Assembly: GCA_017412245.1 (NCBI GenBank)
Contig: JAFPYI010000035.1
Coordinates: 1 to 64,000 of the forward strand
From: Paludibacteraceae bacterium
GTDB taxonomy: Bacteria; Bacteroidota; Bacteroidia; Bacteroidales; Paludibacteraceae
Direction: 5' to 3'
DNA: 64,000 nt
In this document: in pieces, positions 45,849 to 55,134 of the stretch
How the letters are laid out: every line of letters begins with the position of its first letter
Position numbering within the stretch: position 1 is the first letter of the stretch
Notes under the pieces: generated by a model
What the model saw: only the letters and a program-made list of their open reading frames with translations
Database searches by the model: none
Told to the model about the DNA's origin: nothing
Made by a program: the position numbers and the translations under genes

Positions 45849-46642
45849 ACCAGACCTCCTTTCTCTCCTCCTGCGGAGTCGTCATCACCAAAGAAGGACG
45901 TCAGTCCAATGATAATCAGCAATACCAAAGACAGGACAGCACCATAATTGAGCAAATCGGTTGTGGTGATATAATCCTGAATAAGACTACCGAATAATTT
46001 GATGTTGTTATGGGTTAAAAGTTCAGCGATGGCGAACGTAGAGACTGTAGGCATAAACACCATGACGATTCCACTATACACGCCCGGCATAGACAACGGC
46101 ACAATAACTTTCCAGAAACTCTGCCATTTGCTGGCCCCTAAATCTTGTGCTGCTTCCACCAATGAGTTATCCATCTTTTGCAGCGTGTTGTAAATCGGGT
46201 AAATCATGAATGGCAGGTAGTCGTAGCAAAGGCCGAAAAGCAGAGCACCTTCGCCTAACGGAAGACCGCACATATTAAATAACTCAACCGTTGCAACTGT
46301 TCGCAAAAGGAAATTAATCCACATCGGTAGGATGAACAACATGGCCATCACTTTCGGCGTACGGAAATCTTCTTGAGCCATGATATATGCTGCCGGATAA
46401 CCGATAAGCAGACAGATAGCGGTATTGAAAACCGCGATCATCAGCGAGTACAGGAAGGTCTGAATAGCTTCGCTATGCGTGAAGAACTTAGCAAAATTGC
46501 GGAGCGTGAAATGACCTTCTATGTCCGTAAATGCATATACGCCCACCAATATAAGCGGCAGCACCACAAACATTGCCATAAATAAGATATACGGCCATGC
46601 CCATGTACGTCGGGACGATACTATTTGCAACAACTTATTCAT
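45845..46642 (-). CDS. potB: Spermidine/putrescine ABC transporter permease PotB
   Basis: A 265-residue inner-membrane permease with six helices and the coupling motif [20 protein letters not shown] near residue 170. It overlaps potA by 8 bp and potC by 4 bp, so all subunits are translationally coupled. The length is normal, unlike its enlarged partner PotC. Confidence 0.95.
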   Translation of the reverse strand: MNKLLQIVSSRRTWAWPYILFMAMFVVLPLILVGVYAFTDIEGHFTLRNFAKFFTHSEAIQTFLYSLMIAVFNTAICLLIGYPAAYIMAQEDFRTPKVMAMLFILPMWINFLLRTVATVELFNMCGLPLGEGALLFGLCYDYLPFMIYPIYNTLQKMDNSLVEAAQDLGASKWQSFWKVIVPLSMPGVYSGIVMVFMPTVSTFAIAELLTHNNIKLFGSLIQDYITTTDLLNYGAVLSLVLLIIIGLTSFFGDDDSAGGEKGGLV

Positions 46643-48113
46643 AGCGGTCTATTTTGATGGCTTTCGGTTTAATAACGATACCTACGCGATCACCATCATC
46701 CCACACATCGTTGGTATTCACATATAAGTCATGTCCTTCGTCCGTGCGGATGGTCAAATGGTAATGATTGCCTTTGTACAAGATGAAATGCACCTCTCCG
46801 GAAAGTGTTCCTTCTTCCTCATAGTCTTGCAGGTCGATGTCACGGAATTTGACGCGCACTTGTACTTTGTCGCCCGCTTCAAAGCCCTCCAACTGTTTCT
46901 CTTCCACTTCCCATTCGGCATCTAAGAACCATACCTTGCCATTCTTGAGCACTTCGCCTTCGAAATAATTGTAGATATAGTGCTCTTTCTTCATGATTTG
47001 GATATCCTCTGGGCGGACTAACATGCCTACTTGCGTTCCCGGTAGGTATTCATGATAGTCTTGAATCAAGAATTCATACCCATCCGCTGTCAGCACGCGC
47101 ATCTCATAGTGAACGCCTTTGAAGATACAACTCTGCACTTCTCCGTACCATTTAGTGAATTTGCCTTTAGGTACACGGTCTTCCTCATCTAAATCAGCCT
47201 GAGATGCTGCATCCGGACCTTTGTCTCCTTGCACCTTGTCTCCTTGCACTTTCCAGAGGTAGATATCCTCCGGACGAATAACTACATCAACGGGATTGTT
47301 CTCACCAAAACCCGTATCAATACAATCGAATTCCTGCCCACAGAACTCTACTCGTTTATCGCGAATCATCGTGCCGCTCAATATATTGCTCTCACCTATA
47401 AAATCCGCTACGAAACAGTTTTGTGGTTCGTTATATATATCTGTCGGAGTACCGATTTGTTTGATGTTTCCTTCATTCATTACCACCACGCGGTCAGAGA
47501 GTGTAAGCGCTTCTTCCTGGTCGTGTGTGACGTAGATAAAGGTGATTCCCAATTTCTCATGAAGTTCTTTCAATTCAATTTGCATATCGTGTCGCATCTT
47601 CAGGTCAAGTGCTGACAGCGGCTCATCGAGTAGCAATACTTCCGGCTCATTGACAATAGCGCGCGCAATGGCTACACGTTGTTGTTGACCACCGGAAAGG
47701 GTATCTACTTTACGTTCCTCATAACCTGTCATGTTCGCCATCTTCAGTGCACGACGCACTTTCTTTTTGATGACCTCCGGGTCTTCTTTCTTCAACTTAA
47801 GACCAAACGCCACATTATTGAACACATTCAAATGCGGGAACAAGGCGTATTTCTGGAATACAGTGTTCACCGGGCGTTTGTAAGGAGGCGTCTTAGTTAC
47901 GTCTTCGCCTTTAAGTAAAATTTCGCCGGAACTGGCAACTTGGAATCCTGCTATACAACGTAGCAGGGTTGTTTTTCCGCAGCCCGAAGGGCCAAGAATA
48001 GTGACGAACTCGCCTTTTTTGACTTGAAGGCTAACGTCGTTGAGTGCAAATTTACCATCCTCGAATTGCTTCGATACATGGTTCACCTCAATGATAAACT
48101 GGTCTTTTGCCAT
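46635..48113 (-). CDS. potA: Spermidine/putrescine ABC transporter ATPase PotA, with enlarged C-terminal region
   Basis: Cytosolic ATPase of the importer: Walker [12 protein letters not shown] near residue 41, signature [15 protein letters not shown], Walker [13 protein letters not shown] and the switch [12 protein letters not shown]. At 492 residues it is about 120 longer than usual. The C-terminal part has at least two TOBE-like segments ([24 protein letters not shown]) and a third similar end ([13 protein letters not shown]). A small in-frame duplication [10 protein letters not shown] lies between the first two. The enlarged regulatory region, together with the enlarged PotC, suggests extra control in this transporter. 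Confidence 0.95.
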   Translation of the reverse strand: MAKDQFIIEVNHVSKQFEDGKFALNDVSLQVKKGEFVTILGPSGCGKTTLLRCIAGFQVASSGEILLKGEDVTKTPPYKRPVNTVFQKYALFPHLNVFNNVAFGLKLKKEDPEVIKKKVRRALKMANMTGYEERKVDTLSGGQQQRVAIARAIVNEPEVLLLDEPLSALDLKMRHDMQIELKELHEKLGITFIYVTHDQEEALTLSDRVVVMNEGNIKQIGTPTDIYNEPQNCFVADFIGESNILSGTMIRDKRVEFCGQEFDCIDTGFGENNPVDVVIRPEDIYLWKVQGDKVQGDKGPDAASQADLDEEDRVPKGKFTKWYGEVQSCIFKGVHYEMRVLTADGYEFLIQDYHEYLPGTQVGMLVRPEDIQIMKKEHYIYNYFEGEVLKNGKVWFLDAEWEVEEKQLEGFEAGDKVQVRVKFRDIDLQDYEEEGTLSGEVHFILYKGNHYHLTIRTDEGHDLYVNTNDVWDDGDRVGIVIKPKAIKIDRYE

Positions 48114-48341
48114 TTTTGTAACAACTAAATCGGTTTCTGTGCCCCTAAATCGGGTTTCTGTACTCCGAATAAATCATAAAAAAATAATTTTAATTAATAC
48201 TTTTTCCTTTCTTCATCGGGATTATCTCGAATGAATATCGAATGAATATCGAACCATTTACGAGAGTGAACCCGTTCTGAACAAAAAACTGTCGGTTTAT
48301 TACACATAAGTGCATAATCCCGCAAATTCGGTGCAAAGGTA
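48114..48341 (-). promoter_or_regulatory. Promoter and 210-nt leader of the pot operon
   Basis: TACCTTTG (48341-48334) with no good TTG 20 nt upstream, so only half of the promoter is convincing. The leader holds a 9-bp inverted repeat (CGGGATTAT 48217-48225 with ATAATCCCG 48314-48322), the 11-bp array at 48227, and two overlapping short reading frames (starts at 48315 and 48307, 41 and 37 codons). It also holds a direct repeat CTAAATCGG(G)TTTCTGT on the plus strand (48125-48140, 48145-48161). Confidence 0.45.
48227..48253. repeat. 11-bp tandem repeat array (two and a half units) in the pot leader
   Basis: TCGAATGAATA (48227-48237), an identical copy (48238-48248), then TCGAA. Same 11-bp period as the arrays at 3653, 17179 and 61587 with a different unit. 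Confidence 0.75.
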
Positions 48342-48421
48342 AAGAATAAATTTGATATTATAAAATTTATTACCATTGTTAGCCCTCTTTTAGCACTTTT
48401 TTGCAAAAAAAAACGCGCGCG

Positions 48422-48453
48422 CTTGCATATATGCGAAATATTTAGTACCTTTG
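48422..48453 (+). promoter_or_regulatory. Promoter of the pRiA4b-like/miaA operon
   Basis: CTTG (48422-48425), 20 nt, TACCTTTG (48446-48453), followed by CGCGCTAATTTT. Leader about 28 nt. Confidence 0.75.
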
Positions 48454-48487
48454 CGCGCTAATTTTGTGAAAACATCTAAAGAAAATT

Positions 48488-49036
48488 ATGATCTACAGAT
48501 TTACATTTTCATGCGAAGAAGGCAGTCCTGATTTCAAACGAGTGTTTGAAGCAGACGCTGATGCCACATTTCTCGACCTGCACAATGCTATCCTGAAGTC
48601 CGTTAATTATCCGGACGACCAGATGACTTCTTTCTATCTTTGCAACGAAGAATGGGAGAAGGGACAAGAGGTAACGCTCGTCGAAATGGATTCCAATTTC
48701 GAATACGACAACATGGTGATGAATGAGACACGCCTCAGCGACTTAATCATCGAGAAAGGACAAAGACTCATCTATGTCTTCGATCCTATGTTTGAGCGCT
48801 ATTTCTTTGGAAGCCTCAAGGAAATTCTTTCCGGTTCAATGAATGGCGTAGAGTGTGTGGAGTCGAAAGGCAAAGCACCGAAACAACTGCATACAGAAGA
48901 CCCGTTGGCAGGCATTAAAACTGGCGGAAATGACGATCTCGATTTGGACGATGAGTTCCGCTCGGAATTAGACCTCAGCGATATCGACGAAGAAGGTTTC
49001 CAAGACCTCAGTTTTGACGATGGCACCATGTTCTAA
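48488..49036 (+). CDS. pRiA4b ORF-3-like protein (IS1096 passenger TnpR-like family), 182 aa
   Basis: A cytoplasmic protein beginning MIYRFTFSCEEGSPDFKRVFE with the family's ubiquitin-like first part (ATFLDLHNAILKSVNYPDDQ, SFYLCNEEWEKG). The second half is very acidic (DDLDLDDEFRSELDLSDIDEE). The family name comes from plasmid and IS contexts, but in Bacteroidetes this protein commonly precedes miaA, as here, and there are no inverted repeats or transposase nearby. Function unknown. Its stop is immediately followed by the miaA ATG. Confidence 0.8.
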   Translation: MIYRFTFSCEEGSPDFKRVFEADADATFLDLHNAILKSVNYPDDQMTSFYLCNEEWEKGQEVTLVEMDSNFEYDNMVMNETRLSDLIIEKGQRLIYVFDPMFERYFFGSLKEILSGSMNGVECVESKGKAPKQLHTEDPLAGIKTGGNDDLDLDDEFRSELDLSDIDEEGFQDLSFDDGTMF

Positions 49037-49990
49037 ATGAACAATGACCAACTACAAATAGGCACTGCTAAGACATTAGTCTTACTCGTAGGCCCGACGG
49101 GAGTAGGAAAAACTGAATTGGCACTACAATTAGCCCAAACACTTCAGTCGCCAATCATCAGTTGTGACAGTCGCCAAGTCTTTCGGGAGATTCCTATCGG
49201 CACTGCGGCACCTACAGCAGAAGAGTTATCGAGGGTAAAACACTATTTCATCGGAAGCCGAAGCATAGAAGAAGATTATAGTGCCGGAGAATACGAAAGA
49301 GAGTGCATACCCCTGTTACAAACGCTCTTTGAACAACATGATACACTCCTTATGACAGGCGGCTCGATGTTGTATGCCGATGCTATCTGTAATGGACTGG
49401 ACGAATTACCGCACGTACCGGAAGAGATACGAACCCAAGTCAATGAGCACTATCGGACAAACGGCATAGAATGGTTGCAAAACCAAGTGCTGACGCTTGA
49501 TTCCGACTATTGGAAGATAGTGGATCGCAATAATCCAGCACGACTCATTCATTGCATTGAGATTTGTCTGACAACCGGAAAAACATACTCGTCGCTGCGT
49601 ACGAATACAAAAAGAGAGCGACCCTTCAACATCCTCAAAATAGGTCTTAATAGACCGCGTGCAGAGCTCTATGAACGAATCAATCAACGAGTTGTAGAGA
49701 TGATGAATCAGGGCTTGCTCGAAGAGGCACAAAAGGTGTATGCCAAACGTCACTTGACATCGCTGCAAACAGTGGGCTACAGAGAGTTATTCGATTATTT
49801 TTCAGGAGCATACGACTTAGATAGAGCCATCGCACTGATACAGCAGAACACACGTCATTACGCAAAAAGACAACTTACATGGTTTAGACGAGATCCTGAT
49901 ATACATTGGTTAAACGCACAGAATGATTATGAAACGAACATACATACTATTATTACTTTGTTGCGCACTGGTAGCGTGCAAGAGAAATAG
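49037..49990 (+). CDS. miaA: tRNA dimethylallyltransferase
   Basis: Adds the isopentenyl group to A37 of tRNAs reading UNN codons. The 317 residues show the P-loop LVGPTGVGKTELALQLA near residue 17, ISCDSRQVFREIPIGTA, the MTGGSMLYADAICNG segment and QQNTRHYAKRQLTWFRRD near the C-terminus. The last 62-68 bp overlap the start of the next gene, so the final 20 or so residues are encoded in both frames. Co-transcribed with the pRiA4b-like gene. Confidence 0.96.
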   Translation: MNNDQLQIGTAKTLVLLVGPTGVGKTELALQLAQTLQSPIISCDSRQVFREIPIGTAAPTAEELSRVKHYFIGSRSIEEDYSAGEYERECIPLLQTLFEQHDTLLMTGGSMLYADAICNGLDELPHVPEEIRTQVNEHYRTNGIEWLQNQVLTLDSDYWKIVDRNNPARLIHCIEICLTTGKTYSSLRTNTKRERPFNILKIGLNRPRAELYERINQRVVEMMNQGLLEEAQKVYAKRHLTSLQTVGYRELFDYFSGAYDLDRAIALIQQNTRHYAKRQLTWFRRDPDIHWLNAQNDYETNIHTIITLLRTGSVQEK

Positions 49991-50957
49991 CGTTGATTTC
50001 TCGATTTCACCGGAAGCACCACGTGCAGGACAACCGGTTACATTCACCAATCTGTCTTCATCTGGAGAAGATTGGGCTTGGACATTCGGAGATGGAGTAA
50101 CCTCTACGCTCAAATCACCTACGCACACGTTCAAACAACCCGGAACATACCTCGTCACGCTTAAAGTGGACAACAAACGTACATGGACACGCAGCAAAGA
50201 ATTGACGGTTTATGATACCATTCCTACATTTACCTGCTCGGACTCTGTCTTGAGTATCTACAAGGATTACACTTTCACAGCACTCGTCTATAATCCTTAT
50301 AATTATCCGATTGAACTGGAGTGGTCTTTCCCATTGGATGACGAGTATGTCCAATTGACCGACACCAATATCAACAGTTCTTCCATTAAAGTCTATTTCA
50401 CGCGTCCGTTGGAGGAAGCACCGGTAGAGTTGCGTGTAGTGATTAACGGAGATACAACTTCCATCCGGAAAACTTTCACCGTACAGGATAAGTTAACGAA
50501 TTCGCTTCTCATTCGAACTACTGAAAATGACTATCGTCAACGTATCTTTGTTCCGCGGGCTGCACAACCTGTGATTGACAGCGAAGCAACACCATTGCTG
50601 GACGCAGAGCAAGACACGGCACAAACTTACAACGGATATAATTTCACGCTCTCTGAATTGAAAACGGTATTTAGCACGCTTCAAGGATTTCACATCGCCA
50701 ACCGAAAAATTTATTACCGTGCTAACGGTTTATGGGTGGCCAATATCGATGGAGCATACCAAGTCCAAATTGACTCTCTGGATTGTCCGGCAATGGTACT
50801 GGATATGATTGATAATCGTATCTATTGGGCGAATGAAAAGGGCGTCTGGTATATGCCGTTCATCGGCTCGGACAACAATCGTTATGTATCCGTACCCACA
50901 CAAATTAACAACTTAACTGGCGTAACTAAATTAGCGGCAGATTATACTAATCATTAA
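49923..50957 (+). CDS. PKD-domain lipoprotein, 344 aa
   Basis: A lipoprotein (MIMKRTYILLLLCCALVAC, cleavage before Cys19) with an N-terminal PKD domain (FSISPEAPRAGQPVTFTN, WAWTFGDGVTSTLKSP, HTFKQPGTYLVTLKV). An unassigned region follows, then a C-terminal part with NRKIYYRANGLWVANIDG and NRIYWANEKGVWYMPF that looks like low-count beta-propeller blades. PKD modules mediate protein or glycan contacts at the surface; the function here is unknown. Start at 49923 or 49929 (second Met), both inside miaA. Followed after 9 bp by the glycogen synthase. Confidence 0.85.
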   Translation: MIMKRTYILLLLCCALVACKRNSVDFSISPEAPRAGQPVTFTNLSSSGEDWAWTFGDGVTSTLKSPTHTFKQPGTYLVTLKVDNKRTWTRSKELTVYDTIPTFTCSDSVLSIYKDYTFTALVYNPYNYPIELEWSFPLDDEYVQLTDTNINSSSIKVYFTRPLEEAPVELRVVINGDTTSIRKTFTVQDKLTNSLLIRTTENDYRQRIFVPRAAQPVIDSEATPLLDAEQDTAQTYNGYNFTLSELKTVFSTLQGFHIANRKIYYRANGLWVANIDGAYQVQIDSLDCPAMVLDMIDNRIYWANEKGVWYMPFIGSDNNRYVSVPTQINNLTGVTKLAADYTNH

Positions 50958-50966
50958 TCATTTCCA

Positions 50967-52475
50967 ATGTCTCCTGATTATATTTTTGAAACCTCTTGGG
51001 AAGTCTGCAATCGCGTGGGAGGCATCTACGCTGTGCTCAGCACACGTGCCGCTTCCATGCAAGAGGAACATCCTGATAAAGTCATCTTTTTCGGTCCCGA
51101 TTTCGGCAAACATAGCGATACTTGGTTTAGAGAAGACAAACGTCTGCTCAAAGCGTGGCATTCGCGCCTCAAATACCCGATTCGCATCGGTCGGTGGGAT
51201 ATACCGGGACAACCTATTGCTATTCTCCTAAAATCCGAAGTCTTCAATCTTAACAAAGACTCCATATACGCTTGGGGATGGGAGAAATTCGGTGTTCAAA
51301 GTCACGCTGCTTACGGAGATTATGACGAGTCTTGCCTTTTCGGTTATGCTGCAGGAATGGTTATGAAAAGTCTGTATGACTATCTCTGCAAAACAGACAA
51401 AAAGGCTCCAAAAGTATGCGCGCATGCCAATGAATGGCAAACAGCATTCTCGCTTTTTTACTTACGCGACTATTGTCCGCAAATAGCCACTCTGTTCACA
51501 ACGCATGCCACAGGTATAGGACGGTCCATTGCCGGAAACGGAAAACCGTTATACGATTATTTTGAGGGATATAACGGAGACCAGATGGCAGCTGAACTGA
51601 ACATGGTTTCCAAGCACTCTGTTGAAAAACAGGCTGCTCATTTTGCCGATTGCTTCACCACTGTCAGTGATATTACGGCTCGTGAATGCACGCAACTGCT
51701 TGACAAACAACCGGATATAGTTACACCTAATGGATTTGAACCGGATTTTGTACCAAAAGGCAAAGCCTTTAATACACATCGTGAAGAAGCACGTCAAGTC
51801 TTAAGAACTGTTGCCGGAAAACAACTCGGAGGTACAGTGCCGGAAGATGCAATGCTCATTTGTATTGCCGGACGGCAGGAATGGAAAAACAAAGGTATTG
51901 ATGTCTTTGCTGCCGTATTGGATAATCTCGCACAGAAGATTTACCATAGCTCACAAACGGAGAAAGAGGTTATTGCTTTTGTTATGATTCCTTATTTAGA
52001 CCGGGCGCCGGTAAGAAAAGGCAAAGTGTCGATTGTCTTCATTCCTTATTATCTGGACGGACATGATCCGCTTTGCAAGAAGACATACTACGACTTGCTT
52101 ATCGGCATGGATGTCTCTGTCTTCCCTTCGTATTATGAACCTTGGGGATACACACCGCTTGAATCCGCTGCTTTCCATGTACCGACTATCACCACTTCAT
52201 TGGCAGGATTCGGAGAATGGGCACAACGCCATTTCGGTGCGCAGCAAATGACACAAGGCGTAGTGACTATTGATCGCAACGATTCTAATTTCAATGATGT
52301 GGTAAATGCTATTGCAAATCATTTGCTTACCTTCGCTCATTACACGCCGGAACAAATAGCACAAGCACGCAAATCCGCTGCTGACATTGCGGCTAAAGCA
52401 GATTGGAAGCACTTCTTCAAATATTATCGACAAGCATATAGTATTGCACTTAAAAAATCACAATCCAGACAATGA
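50967..52475 (+). CDS. Glycogen synthase, GT3-like (eukaryote-type)
   Basis: Cytosolic glucosyltransferase for glycogen. The 502 residues begin FETSWEVCNRVGGIYAVLSTRA (given as parts: SWEVCNRVGG and YAVLSTRA), the donor-binding start of GT3 synthases. Other marks are FTTHATGIGRSIAG, VTPNGFEP, AGRQEWKNKGIDVF and the glutamate-containing PSYYEPWGYTPLESAA. It resembles the animal/fungal enzyme rather than GlgA of GT5, as is usual in Bacteroidetes. It overlaps the C69 peptidase gene by 4 bp. No other glycogen gene is in the window. Confidence 0.93.
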   Translation: MSPDYIFETSWEVCNRVGGIYAVLSTRAASMQEEHPDKVIFFGPDFGKHSDTWFREDKRLLKAWHSRLKYPIRIGRWDIPGQPIAILLKSEVFNLNKDSIYAWGWEKFGVQSHAAYGDYDESCLFGYAAGMVMKSLYDYLCKTDKKAPKVCAHANEWQTAFSLFYLRDYCPQIATLFTTHATGIGRSIAGNGKPLYDYFEGYNGDQMAAELNMVSKHSVEKQAAHFADCFTTVSDITARECTQLLDKQPDIVTPNGFEPDFVPKGKAFNTHREEARQVLRTVAGKQLGGTVPEDAMLICIAGRQEWKNKGIDVFAAVLDNLAQKIYHSSQTEKEVIAFVMIPYLDRAPVRKGKVSIVFIPYYLDGHDPLCKKTYYDLLIGMDVSVFPSYYEPWGYTPLESAAFHVPTITTSLAGFGEWAQRHFGAQQMTQGVVTIDRNDSNFNDVVNAIANHLLTFAHYTPEQIAQARKSAADIAAKADWKHFFKYYRQAYSIALKKSQSRQ

Positions 52476-54121
52476 AAACTCTACTCTTCTTAGTGCTTGC
52501 CTGCACTAATTTTCTTGTAGGTCAGCAGGCTTCTACTGATGGTTCAACGATCATCTCTTACGCTGCCGATTCATATGGTATGTACGGATATTTACATTTC
52601 TCTCCGGCCGCAGATTATCCGGAAGGTGCTATGCGCGAGATTAAAGACTGGGATACAGGAAGACCTTTAGGTTCAATTCCGCAAATAGCCCATACCTATA
52701 AGGTCGTCGGAAATATGAACGAAAACCAGGTAACTATCGGTGAAACCACTTGGGGCGGACGAGAAGAATTATGGGATACTGTCGGCATTGACTATGGCAG
52801 CCTTATTTATATCGCTTTGGAGCGTAGTAAGACCGCTCGAGAGGCAATCGAATGGATAATCACCTTGGTTAATGAGCATGGATATGCTTCGGAAGGAGAA
52901 TCATTCTCTATCGGTGACCCGAATGAAGTATGGATTATGGATCTTATCGGAAAAGATCCCGGCAAGAAAGGTGCCAATTGGGTAGCAGTTCGTATTCCTG
53001 ACAATGCTATCTCCGCACACGCTAACCAAGCGAGAATTACCAAACTGCCGCAAGGGAAGACCAAACTAACCAAAGAGCAGAAACGTCTTGAGAAGAAACT
53101 GAACTGCGTCTGCAATGGTGATTGGATGTGGGATAAAAACCTAATCTCTTTTGCTAAACAGAAAGGTTATTTCTCGGGAGCAGATAAGGATTTCAATTAT
53201 CAAGCCGCCTATGCTCCATTTGATTTCAGCGGTCTCTTTGTGTGTGAAGCACGGGTGTGGTCGTTCTTCCGCCATTTCTCCGCTGATATGGACCGTTATT
53301 TCGATTACGCAACAGGAAAAACCTTCCGAGAGACGAATGGAAAAGATGCCGGAGAACCTATGCCGCTGTGGATTATTCCTAACCGCAAAGTAAGTGCACA
53401 GGATATCAAAGAATGCATGCGTGATGAGTATCAAAATACACCGATTGATATCACCCAAGGTCCGGACGCAGGACCATGGAATAGCAAACTGCGTTACGGT
53501 GGATTAGGATTCAAACTGGACTCTGTTCAATATTGGTACAGTCGCCCGACTGCTACACAACAGACAGCTTGGTCTTATGTGGCGCAGATGAGAAACAACA
53601 GCACAAATGGTATCTTCTGGTTCGGAGTGGATGACGCTGCTTGCAGTTGCTATGTGCCTATGTTCTCCTGTATCAACCATGTGCCGGAGTGCTTTGAAGA
53701 AGGGAACGGAGATTCGTACACTTTCTCGCCTACATCCGCATGGTGGACTTTCAATATCGTGGCTAACTGGGCATACACCAAATACAGTCGTATGTATCCG
53801 CATATCCATGAGTTGCAGCAGATTTGGGATGATAAATTTAATCTCCAGATTGCGGGAGTGGAAGCACAAGCTGCGGAGTTAAATGACGAGGATGCAAAAC
53901 AATTCCTCACAAATTATTCTTGTGCACAGGCACAAAATGTAGTGGCAGACTGGCAAAGACTGGCGTTCTATCTCTTTACCAAATTCTTGGACGGACAAGA
54001 ACGCAAAGAAGAAAACGGACAATTCAAACGCAATCCTTATGGAGGCAGTTGCAGTCCTAACAGACTTCCGCTTCCGGAGCAGTACTTAAGACAATATGCT
54101 CCATCCATCACACATGAATAA
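52472..54121 (+). CDS. C69-family dipeptidase (PepD-like)
   Basis: N-terminal nucleophile peptidase of 549 residues. The nucleophile motif is ACTNFLVGQQASTDGSTIIS, with Cys11 exposed after removal of only ten residues (MKTLLFLVLA). These are hydrophobic but very short for a Sec signal; the same residues also fit a minimal lipobox. Further family segments are VTIGETTWGGREELWD, NEVWIMDLIG and the C-terminal LTNYSCAQAQNVVADW. It probably cleaves dipeptides in the periplasm or cytosol; location is uncertain because of the short leader. Last gene of the operon, ended by a shared hairpin. Confidence 0.92.
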   Translation: MKTLLFLVLACTNFLVGQQASTDGSTIISYAADSYGMYGYLHFSPAADYPEGAMREIKDWDTGRPLGSIPQIAHTYKVVGNMNENQVTIGETTWGGREELWDTVGIDYGSLIYIALERSKTAREAIEWIITLVNEHGYASEGESFSIGDPNEVWIMDLIGKDPGKKGANWVAVRIPDNAISAHANQARITKLPQGKTKLTKEQKRLEKKLNCVCNGDWMWDKNLISFAKQKGYFSGADKDFNYQAAYAPFDFSGLFVCEARVWSFFRHFSADMDRYFDYATGKTFRETNGKDAGEPMPLWIIPNRKVSAQDIKECMRDEYQNTPIDITQGPDAGPWNSKLRYGGLGFKLDSVQYWYSRPTATQQTAWSYVAQMRNNSTNGIFWFGVDDAACSCYVPMFSCINHVPECFEEGNGDSYTFSPTSAWWTFNIVANWAYTKYSRMYPHIHELQQIWDDKFNLQIAGVEAQAAELNDEDAKQFLTNYSCAQAQNVVADWQRLAFYLFTKFLDGQERKEENGQFKRNPYGGSCSPNRLPLPEQYLRQYAPSITHE

Positions 54122-54140
54122 AGAAAAGGCGCTTTTCTTT
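54120..54140. terminator. Shared bidirectional terminator overlapping two stop codons
   Basis: Perfect 9-bp stem AAAGAAAAG / CTTTTCTTT with loop GCG. It begins inside the C69 stop codon (54119-54121) and ends at the first base of the convergent kinase stop (54140-54142), so the 18-bp gap is all terminator. Confidence 0.7.
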
Positions 54141-55123
54141 TATCCTACATTAAACTGAGAACCACCGATGAATTCGCGTAGAATGGAGGTCCGGGGAATA
54201 AATGACGATTGGAGAGGTTCAAAAAAACTAAGGTAAAACAGCAACCGCTCAGCTGCTTCATATTCTGCAGATGCCGCAGGTACTGTCTGCAATGCTGTTT
54301 CTACCGTCAAACGTATTGCAGGCAATTCATAAACCATAGAGGTATCAAATAATGCATCTGCTTCCGCCTTAAATGGTTCTATCCATTTTGCCTCTCCGTC
54401 ACGAACGGATTGCCATAATGCGATGGTGTCTTGAGGAGACTTGCCACGCGTGCGCAAATCACGACTCATGCGACGCAGTAAACGGTGAATGTAGGTTGGT
54501 ATCCAGTGTTCGCCATCTAAAGAAACAGGACTCATCGGAGCCGCATAAATCTTATATTTATTCTCCGGCTTGATATGTTCTGTCAAAATCGGATTAAGGG
54601 CATGAATGCCTTCCATCACCAAAATATTATCCCTGTGTAACTTAACCTTATCACCGTTGTATTCCCGCTTGCCGGTCAGAAAATTGAACACAGGCAATTC
54701 CACTTCCTCGCCTGCAATCATACGACGTAAATCTTCGTCTAATTGGGGCAAATCCAATGCATACACACTCTCGTAATCTTGCTTGCCTTCAGCATCCAAA
54801 GGTGCTTTGTCTGCCTCTAAAAACCAATTATCCAATGACAATGCAACCGGTTTTTTGCCATGCTCCAACAGCGATAAACACAAACGACATGAACTGGTCG
54901 TCTTGCCACTGGAAGACGGACCGGCTAAAAGCACTACGCGAATAGGATAACGACTACTGATTTCCGCAGCTATCCGTTCAATCTGTTGTGCGTGGTATGC
55001 TTCTCCTTCTGCTACCAATTCTGCAGCCTTACCGCTCTCTATCTTCTCATTGATATATGCCACTATGTGGCGCTCTTTTTCCTCGAGAGTAGGATAATGA
55101 TATTCAATAAATTCAGGTTCCAT
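54140..55123 (-). CDS. Uridine kinase-like P-loop nucleoside kinase, short form
   Basis: A 327-residue kinase with P-loop VVLLAGPSSSGKTTSS near residue 66, the acceptor strand VALSLDNWFLE, LPVFNFLTGKRE and the LVMEGIHALNP strand. It is closest to Bacteroidetes nucleoside kinases of about 550 residues that carry an N-terminal TGS/threonyl-tRNA-synthetase-like region; that region is missing here. The start fits directly after priA (11-bp gap), so the short form looks intact rather than broken. Probably phosphorylates uridine/cytidine or a related substrate. Confidence 0.85.
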   Translation of the reverse strand: MEPEFIEYHYPTLEEKERHIVAYINEKIESGKAAELVAEGEAYHAQQIERIAAEISSRYPIRVVLLAGPSSSGKTTSSCRLCLSLLEHGKKPVALSLDNWFLEADKAPLDAEGKQDYESVYALDLPQLDEDLRRMIAGEEVELPVFNFLTGKREYNGDKVKLHRDNILVMEGIHALNPILTEHIKPENKYKIYAAPMSPVSLDGEHWIPTYIHRLLRRMSRDLRTRGKSPQDTIALWQSVRDGEAKWIEPFKAEADALFDTSMVYELPAIRLTVETALQTVPAASAEYEAAERLLFYLSFFEPLQSSFIPRTSILREFIGGSQFNVG

Positions 55124-55134
55124 AAATATATGTG

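Noticed and set aside
48488..49036. Mobile element suggested by the IS1096/pRiA4b family name
   Set aside because: No transposase, terminal inverted repeats or target duplication; the gene sits in its usual Bacteroidetes place before miaA with its own promoter.
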